Shown: piece by piece, positions 56,385-64,000 of the stretch
Position numbering within the stretch: position 1 is the stretch's first letter
Layout of the letters: every line of letters starts with the position of its first letter
Assembly: GCA_017591395.1 (NCBI GenBank)
Contig: WEDG01002553.1
Location: 62,001 to 126,000 of the forward strand
DNA from: Schistocephalus solidus
Taxonomy: Eukaryota > Platyhelminthes > Cestoda > Diphyllobothriidea > Diphyllobothriidae
Reading direction: 5' to 3'
Length of the DNA stretch: 64,000 nt
Program-made: the position numbers and the translations under genes
The notes under the pieces: model-generated
Told to the model about the DNA's origin: nothing
Seen by the model: only the letters and a program-made list of their open reading frames with translations
Databases searched by the model: none

Positions 56385-57078
56385 CACAAGCCCGCACAGG
56401 AGGCTGTAGCTTTTCAATTCTTTAATGAAATGATCAATTTCAGCAGAGACTCCGCCAACACTGATATAGAAAAAAACATGATGCGTAATCAACCCACATG
56501 ACTACCATTACACGAATCTGGAGCAGTCACAGACTAGTCCCAGCCAAAGAAAAACAATCGAAGACAGACGTTTACTGGGTCGTGCGCACACTATTTTGCC
56601 AGATATTCTTCTGGTATGTTCCATTTTCCCGCGTCATATCCAGATTGGTTAACTCGTAGCGAGTTAGGCCTAAACAATATTTAAAAAAAACACAAGTAGG
56701 TCGGTTCACTTTGAGAATCGCTTACTCAAAGCGAGCAAAGTGTGGCGTTTTTGGCAGCAGTAAAGCTGAGACAGGGAGAGTTGGGCCTAGCTACTCCGAT
56801 GATTGAGCTGTTTTGAATTGGGAATTTTCCAAATACGAAAAACAAATTTTATTATGTCTCGTAAAACGCAAAGAAGCAGACAAACTTTATATTGTAACTT
56901 TTGGTGAGAGCTTCGTTATTCCGTGGCATTTATGGCTTGCCAGGTTTCTCATTTGCAGCGGTGCAATTTTTGTTGAAGTGAGTTATCCTTAGGTTTGTAG
57001 TCAATGGGGAATATAAGGATCTGAATTCTATTTCGTCAGTTTTGCTGAAACCTCTATAGTTTTCACGCTTACAGATTG
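56385..57078 (-). repeat. Right arm of the 640-bp inverted repeat
   Basis: Reverse-complement partner of 45445-46130. Best identity lies within 56430-57045. A GATT tetranucleotide run (57077-57090) marks the outer edge, where homology stops. Confidence 0.82.
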
Positions 57079-60000
57079 ATTGATTGATTGAGCAAAATTC
57101 AGCAAAAATATTCCAAACTGTCTGTGATGATATATTTCCACGTTACAACTCAATCATCCTAGTTTTACGTTTTCTGTCTTTTCCGTCATTAAACTGGAAT
57201 AATGAACATTTTTAATGTTCTGAATCACAGAATAATTGCAAGAACAGTTTGTAAATCTTTAAATGGAAAAAGGGATTCCCTAGGCCCAAAGGAAATTTTG
57301 CATAGGAGGGAATAAAAATCATTTTATTTACGTGCATGTCAAATCTTTGGATTCGGTCTAGAATAAACGAAATCATGGATAACGATTCCACCTGGAAAGC
57401 GGGCATTTATAAGACAAACTGCACGTACAGCAGTTCAAAAACAATTTTTTTAACATATCAAGTGGTTTAGATTTATAGTTTTCCCAGAAGTGCCCATCTT
57501 TTTTCGTGTTACTGTTGTAACGCAGTTTATGCTCTAGGTCATCTCAATGCATTTAAATATATGACCTCGACATTACGAACTACTAGCTTTCTCCTCAGTA
57601 GCACGCTTTTAATCGTGTTATTTCTTCAACTAGTTTGCATCTATTCTTCCGTAGTTAATTACACTTGCATGTCTGAGGGATGATTATCAATTTTGTACTT
57701 TTGGAGTAAGAAATGATGCATTATCTCTTATGCACAGATGAAAGGTCTTTACACTTCATTCCAGCGTATTCACGGTTACGTATTCGCAGATTTTGTTTTC
57801 ATAGTACATATATAAATTATTGACTCCATATTTTCATTTATTTTCGTTGATAAATATATTTTGGGTGAAAATCTCATTTTCTTTTTTCTAAAAAAGTAAT
57901 ATTAACTGTGGATGTTTTGATATAAGGTAACCTCTATCGACTCTCTCCCTCGAAAGTGTAACAACAGCAAGTGTGTTCCGCGTATTTGTAAAATATTTAT
58001 TTAGAAGGGTCGTGTTCTCCGATGACTTTGAAATATTCTTTAAGTGATTTAAAATGGCATTTTCAGGTACATTTTTTGAAAATTAGAATTTGCAGTTTTG
58101 AGCGCTTTTGAAGGGGCAGCAATTATTTCTGGGTAGCAATAATTCCCTAACACCAAGAACTACCTTACAGCCATGATGCCAAAATATTAATCTCTCTAAA
58201 ATGGGTTTTCCTGTTTTTTCTTACCATAATATACGGAAGTTCGTATCTTTGAACCTTCACTTATCAAGTTTTTAGGGGTTTGCAGACATTGACAAGATAA
58301 CTTTGGCAGAAAGTTCAGAAAAGAGAGCATAGTGCCACGTGATCACCAAGTGCAAACGTAAGCAGTGGGGTGGTTCACGACAGCTGCCGACTGATCTCAA
58401 AAACAAATTCTCTTCTTTGTGGCTGATAACCATTTTTGCTCGCTACCTCCAGCTTCTCAAATAACGGTGGAACATGATAGAATTTCACAAGACCTACACG
58501 CATAATTTAATTCAAAGCCTCGCGTGAAAAGCTTTTATAAGCAAATACATATTTTTATGAGGAGAGCAATCAGCATAGCGTAATTTGCTTCATCCATATT
58601 AGGTTTTTCAACAATGACTACTCTCTGTTTTATGAATACGGCATCTGAATATCTGCTAGCATATAGGTGATATTGTTCAAAAAAATGTGAGCTGAATTAC
58701 GTGACCTCTGTCATATGTACATTCAATTTAATGTTTCGGGAAGGGACGTTAAAGGAACCAGCTGACAGCCTTGGCATACAGCAGAATTTCTCGAACAAAC
58801 TTAGATTATGCTCTGTAAATGTTTACTTTTTATCGGTAAAGTATTATATCAAACGTCTCTCAATCAAACGTCAATGTGGTACGAAGTTTAAGGAAAAGAT
58901 CAAACTGGAACGAATGAAAACATGCAAAGCTGGCTCGATTTCTCAGCTGTATGCGATCTTTTTATCTCAAAATTTACTTTTTTACGTAAAAATTGCCTCA
59001 GCTATACAGTAGGCATGCTGACTCCTAAATATTTAACTGGATTTCCGAAATTTGGTTTTTCTTTCAAAAAATTACTTGAGTAAGTGTTTGACGTTAAATA
59101 TCGGACAAGAGCATTATCTAGACCCTTCAGTATGCCGGCTGTCTAATTAAATTTTTTCCGTCTATGTGCTTGACTGCACAAAAAAGTAATTTAATGTTTA
59201 GTATGACTTGTCGGATTGATTTTCATTGCTCTGAGGAATTCCAATCGATTTAATGGGAAACGTGCATGAAATTATTCCTTTTGTGGTTAGGTCGTAGACG
59301 ATTATAACTTCTTCAATTTTTATTGTCGATGGAATTGTATATCTTGCTTTTAAAACTTTCAATTATGACCGCATCCGTTCACTTATTAGTGCTGCTTACA
59401 AAACATAAAAAATGGTTCACATCTGTCGCGGAATTTACGGCTACTCCATTAAATCGATCTATAACTTTAAAATATTTGTCATTTTTATTGATCAAGAGGT
59501 ATTTAATATGTGGTTTTTAAACCGTTAGGGGGGTTAACATTATTTGAGAATTAGAAAATTGTATTAACACTGAAAGATACATTTCCTTTAAGTATCTTCT
59601 TTGAAGGAGAACTAATTTTTAATTACATGAGCATAAGAAAGAATATTTCCATACATGGTTTCTAGGAAGAAAATTCAAGTTTATAAGAGAATTAAAAATC
59701 ACTTTTAGCACGAAAACTACTTAAGTAGTAAATCTTTACAAGGCCAAACAGAAGCTGGTTCAAAGGCTGACATTCCGAAGTGACTGCAGGATCTTGGACT
59801 GACGCTGGCGACAATAAATTTTACGAACCCACTTCAGGGATATTTTTGAATCGAAAATCCACGTCAGAATTACTTTTTACATATATATATATATATAATG
59901 TGATAGCTCATCTGATGCGCGTAGCTTCGTATATTTAGGTTACTTTAACGATGGCAAGATCAGCAGTTTGAACATTCGAGTAGGCCTTGCTTATCTCATG

Positions 60001-60444
60001 TGCGGTGTTCATAGTTCATTTTTGGCCCCGTGAACAGGAACCCAAAGGAGATCGCTTCATTTTCGAAGAGTTTGGTCGTCAATATAGGCATTCAGAAGGT
60101 AGGTGAGGAGCGTATGGAGACTAACGCACGTTTTTTTGGTGGGATCATTAGCCGCTATATGCACGGGATCAGCTGCAGTCTTCGCTTGCCACACGTGATT
60201 GGTGAACTTCTGCTGCCGCTCCGTCTCACATTGGCTGCGGTCGTGATTTGGTGCATAGGGAGGCATCCAGCCAGATCGCCAACGTGTTATAAGAGAACCG
60301 AAACCTCCGTCCACAAAATATGCAGCTCCACTCTGCAACGCTATATCAGCCTAGAAAAGTATCAGGGAACTTTGAAAACATCAAAAGGTGGTAAATGGGC
60401 ACTCATCCGTTGCTTACGGGACTCAATTAGCCCGTTTAGCCTTG
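57079..60444. other. AT-rich stretch, no gene recognised
   Basis: About 3.4 kb. Frame 58701-59012 (103 codons) and frame 60030-60452 (140 codons) have no recognised domain, and the latter is mirrored by an antisense frame. A short (TA)n lies at 59880-59897. Confidence 0.45.
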
Positions 60445-60790
60445 GAAAATAAGTCAGAAATAGCTATTCAAATCTCCCTTGTCTTTGTCGGTAATGGCTT
60501 CTGCTTATAACTCTATCCTTAAAGGCTGCTGGGGGACTCCAGTGCCTCGCTCCTAAAGGTATAACGGGACAAGTGAGGCCCAAAACCGATCGGTGGGCGC
60601 CCATCTACCATTTTTAATATTCTTGATCGAAACAAACAAGACAAGCTCGTGACACAGCGGGTTAGAGCGTTGCTGAGTTCGAGACTCGGATGCAGCAACA
60701 CCTGGTTTTGGATATGACTGGCTGATGACGGCTAGTAAGCCAGAAATGGCCATTCCAGTTTCCCTTACCTTCGTCGGTAATGCAATTCTA
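60445..60790 (+). repeat. SINE units, body-tail then head-body
   Basis: A headless body (AGAAATAGCTATTC, CCCTTGTCTTTGTCGG) with tail is followed by a unit with head GTTAGAGCGTTG, GAGTTCGAGACTCGG, ATGACTGGCTGATGACGGC and AAGCCAGAAATGGCCATTCC. Confidence 0.7.
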
Positions 60791-60889
60791 CCTGGATCTA
60801 ATGGTTTTCACTTGAGCTAAGCTAGCTTACTTGTTGACACTTATTGAGATAAGTCATGTGCGTGTGTTATGTATTTGGGTCAGATATGG

Positions 60890-61270
60890 GGTGTAAGGGA
60901 ACTAGTTATGGGTAGCACCACACAGATAGCATTTGGTCGCTCCAATTGTATCTTACAGGTGGTGAATGCTCCAGTAGCCGCCTCTAACTTGTATCCAACT
61001 CTCACCTGTGGCTCCTTGAAGTTGGGTTCTTTCCAGCGGCCACACCCCAGGCAACCGTCACGACCGGCGGGCTAAACCAGGTGAGGGTCTCTGGTGTTGT
61101 GTGTGCCTCCACACCTGGTATGTCTGACTCCCGAACTTCCCAGCTTCCCCTCTCGAAAAGTCCTACGGTGGAGGCGACAGCAACCCCGTAGGCGGCCCAG
61201 ACTAACTCGGGTCGTTCTCCCACTAAAACAAATCCGTGACCCATTGTGGAGTTCGGCAGAAAGTAAACCA
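60890..61270 (+). mobile_element. LINE 5' region, separate copy
   Basis: Aligns with 61885-62270 block by block: GGTGGTGAATGCTCC, AACTCTCACCTGTGGCTCC, CAGCGGCCACACCCC, GGCTAAACCAGGTGAGGGTC, CACTAAAACAAATC. No LINE ORF follows it, so it is an orphan 5' region or one of two tandem 5' units. Confidence 0.65.
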
Positions 61271-61884
61271 CAAAGCCAGGTGATTATTCCTCTTAGTAGA
61301 TTCGTCCTCCCCATGTGCATTACCTTTCATCGTAGAAGGTTCAGAAATAAACGTGAAATAACTGAGTATCTAGTTCTTGTGAAATAGCATCTGAAGCGCG
61401 TGAGACACACGCATAGTACGTTTGAATCTATAAGCTTGATTGTTGATTTATAAGTAAAATTAATTCCGTCTAGGATGAATTGGACGGAGAACCATGTCCG
61501 AAGCTCAGAAAATTACGTGACATATTTACCGGCTTTATGCAGTTCCATTGAAGTAGCTATTGCCTTGGGGAAGGACCCGCTCCTAATTCCATCGAGTCAT
61601 AAGGTGCAAATAGAAAACCGAATGCGTGACTGTTAGTTCGCGAAGTCGGCGTTATTAAAGAACTTACCTGAACGATGTCCTATCTTATGCAAAAAAAGAT
61701 GCATAGAGTTATTTAACAGATAGATTTTGTTTTTATTTTACATTCTAATAGGGTTCGACTTTTTATATTAGACCTTGGTCGGCCACTTAATATTGTAGCA
61801 ATATTATAGCAACGCAGCGCGAATCAAGCTCATTTTTACGCGGCCATTCGTGAGTGGCTGCCTGTTGCGTTGCGGGTAGTTATA
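61271..61884. other. Spacer between two LINE 5' regions
   Basis: AT-rich, no motif recognised. This is the DNA separating the orphan 5' copy from the LINE proper. Confidence 0.5.
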
Positions 61885-64000
61885 TCTAAGGGGTGTAGGG
61901 GTACTAGCTAGGGGCAGCACCACACAGCTTGCATTTGGTTGCTCCTTTTGTCTCGTACAGGTGGTGAATGCTCCTATGGCCGCCTCTAAATGGTACCCAA
62001 CTCTCACCTGTGGCTCCTCGAGTTAGGTTCTTCCCAGCGGCCACACCCCGGAGCAGCAAATCACGACCAGCAGGGCTAAACCAGGTGAGGGTCTCCGGTG
62101 TTGTGCCTCCCACCCGGTATGTCCTGACTCCCGAACTTCCCACCTCCCCTCCCTCTCAAAAAATCTACGGTGGGGGCGACGAAAAGTAACCCGTAGGCGG
62201 CCAGACAACTCAGGTCGTTCTCCCCACTAAAACAAATCAAAACTGACCCATAGTGAAGTTCGGCAGCCGTCACAGGATGTCCAAGCAACCCTATTTAGGG
62301 ATAGCACTGCTTGCCCCTCCCCTCATGGAGGAGGGAGAAGCTGAAAATATGCCCTAAAGTGCTGGAGTCTCACGTCTTCTGCAGCCGGCAGCTCCGCAGA
62401 TCACAAAATACGTAGTCGTAAAACTCAAACAAACAGCAATACCCCCGTCCCCATCCCCCTCGCCACTTCTCCAGGCTGCTCAGGTGAGTCCACTCACGCT
62501 AGCAGCCTAGAATCATTCGTTCCGCACCCCAGACAATCCCTGGAGCAACCGGCCTGAACGGAGGACAGCTAGTCGATCGGGAACTGGCGCGCTACAACAT
62601 GGACACTGCTACTCTCAGCAAGATCCGATTCTCTGAGCAGGGTCAGCCGGAGGAAGTGGGTGCTGGCTAAACCTTCTTCTGGAGTGGCCGGTCAAAGGCA
62701 GAGTGACGTTGGTGCTGCCTTTGCCATCCGGAACGACATCGTGGGATTTCTGCACTGTCTGCCGTAGGGTATCAATGGTCGCCTGATGAGCTTCCACACC
62801 TGCCTCTTCTGGGACACAAGTTCGCCACCATCCGTCAAATTCACGGCTCCCTAATGAGCCCAGCGAGGCTCGGAGTGCGGCTAAGGATAAATTCTCCTAG
62901 GACCTGCACGCCCCTGCGCTGTGCCGAGAGGTGGATAGGATTGGTGCCCGCTTGGTGACTTCCAGCGCCCACGTCTGAACGGACCACGCTGCCTGGTAGA
63001 GAGTGCTTGGTCCCCACAGTCCCGGTAGCTGTAACGATGACGGCCTCCTTCTTCTGCGAGCCTGTGCGGAAAAACTGTCTCCTGCTGACCTACACCTTCC
63101 TTCGTCTTCCGATGCGGGAAAAGGCCACGTAGATGCACCATCGGTCGCGGCACTGGCAGATGCTGGACTATGTTCTCGTCCGGAGGCGAGATCGACAGGA
63201 CATGCTCGTAACCAAGGTGATCCGCAATGCCAATGGTTGGACATATTACCGCCTCGTCATCTCCCGGATGAGGCCCCGACTGCAACCCCGACGATGGCCC
63301 CAAGATAAGCGGCCGCCATGTTAGTTAAATACTCTTTTGTTAAATTTGTTTGCTCACTGTTTTGATTTCAGCAACCAAAGAATCGAGAAAACTGGAGAAC
63401 CTGCATGCTCCAGATAATAACGGCACCATGGAAACACGATGGTGCCAACTTCGAAATACATCCAGTCCACCGCCCTCAAATTCATCGCACGCGCACGCCG
63501 TCAACACCATGACTGGTTTGACGACAATGACGCGGACATCAGCAACTTACTCGCGGAGAAGAATGGACTACACAAAGCCTGCATAGACCTTTGGACTGAC
63601 GCCACATAAAGCAGCCTTCTTCAGATGCCGGTGCCTTGCACGGCAACGGATGCGGGAGATGTAGGATGCCTGGATGAACCGAACGGCTGAGGAAATCCAG
63701 GGGTATGCGGACCGTGATGAAAGGAAAAGTTTTTTCAAAGCCATCGAGGCCATCTACGGCCCATGTATGAAGGGGACCGCAAAACTGCTCAGCTCTGACG
63801 GCACAACACTGCTGACAGAGAAATCGCAAATTCTGAAGCGCTGGGCCGAGCACTTCAGAAGTGTCCTTAATTACTCATCAGCCACCTCCGATGCTGCCAT
63901 TGATCGGCTCCCTCAAGTGGACACGAACATTGACCTGGATCTGCCGCCTTCCCTACCAGAAACCATCCGGGCGGTGCAGCAGATTTCCAGTGGTAAAGCA
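61885..64000 (+). mobile_element. Non-LTR retrotransposon (LINE), runs off the window
   Basis: A GC-rich 5' region (61885 to about 62560) precedes a decayed ORF that continues beyond 64000. The coding blocks are an apurinic-type endonuclease followed by the linker and the start of the RT region. The clade is not assigned because the RT palm is outside the window. The relic at 22.1-23.4 kb shows further RT blocks of a similar element. Confidence 0.75.
62560..64000 (+). pseudogene. LINE ORF: endonuclease and pre-RT region, decayed
   Basis: Blocks in order across frames: ELARYNMDTATLSKIRFSEQ (about 62583-62640), FFWSGRSKAE, AAFAIRNDIVGFL, GINGRLMSFHTCLF, LGDFQRPR-like sequence (about 62955), CNDDGLLLLRACAEK (63034-63075), WQMLDYVLVRRRDRQDML (63148-63205), RRQHHDWFDDNDADISNLL and EKNGLHKA (about 63495-63580), EEIQGYADRDERKSFFKAIE (about 63690-63750), SDGTTLLTEKSQILKRWAEH, LDLPPSLPETIRAVQQI. 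Frameshifts occur near 62830, 62900 and 63120, and stops near 63608 and 63662. The long antisense frames here are shadows. Confidence 0.75.

Noticed and set aside
60030..60452. 140-codon plus frame
   Set aside because: No recognised domain, an antisense frame of 93 codons over the same DNA, and its end runs into a SINE. Not supported as a gene.
62881..63303. 140-codon minus frame in the LINE
   Set aside because: Antisense shadow of the GC-rich endonuclease region. The plus strand shows the family blocks.
1..64000. CRISPR arrays, bacterial operons, riboswitches, rRNA genes
   Set aside because: None seen. Repeats are of eukaryotic transposon type and the one host gene has spliceosomal introns.

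Overview
This is a eukaryotic, intron-containing, repeat-dominated window. The background is AT-rich and coding density is very low. The repeat set (a Ty3/gypsy element of CsRn1 type, many Penelope-like elements with GIY-YIG ends, a LINE with C-terminal C2H2 fingers, and tRNA-derived SINEs) fits a parasitic flatworm. A diphyllobothriidean-type tapeworm is my best guess, but that is inference from repeat families and not proof.

Only one host gene is convincing. It is an ectonucleotide pyrophosphatase/phosphodiesterase (ENPP) on the minus strand with three exons (20096-19262, 19037-18837, 14288-14018). The splice sites and phases agree and every zinc ligand is visible, but exon 3 has an apparent one-base frameshift. 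A second, broken ENPP copy lies on the same strand at about 43.85-44.90 kb. It keeps the position of intron 1, so it arose by DNA-level duplication.

Layout. 0-9 kb: SINE pieces, a 300-bp TTC tract and otherwise featureless AT-rich DNA. 9-13 kb: GC-richer repeat blocks and a Penelope 3' end. 14-20 kb: the ENPP gene, whose 4.5-kb second intron is filled by Penelope fragments in both orientations. 20.6-24 kb: inverted repeats around a SINE, a trinucleotide microsatellite and a decayed LINE. 24.6-28.1 kb: a 2.56-kb-period direct repeat containing the C2H2-finger 3' end of a LINE. 28.26-33.48 kb: a complete but inactivated CsRn1-like LTR retrotransposon with nearly identical LTRs and a 4-bp target duplication. 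34-41 kb: mostly empty, with a Penelope terminal repeat and a hairpin-rich repeat set between TA tracts. 41-46 kb: SINEs, a Penelope 3' end and the ENPP pseudogene. 45.4-57.1 kb: two arms of a roughly 650-bp inverted repeat about 10 kb apart, enclosing more Penelope pieces and tandem or inverted SINE copies. 57-60 kb: empty. 60.4-64 kb: SINEs, two copies of a LINE 5' region, and a LINE ORF that runs off the window end.

Nothing forms an operon-like system. The interaction visible here is between mobile elements and one host gene: its intron and its duplicate both sit in repeat-rich DNA. The least explained signals are hammerhead-like cores in the Penelope terminal repeats, the paired-hairpin repeat flanked by TA tracts, and the large inverted repeats with no recognised coding content. 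Identities are by-eye alignments; no searches were run.
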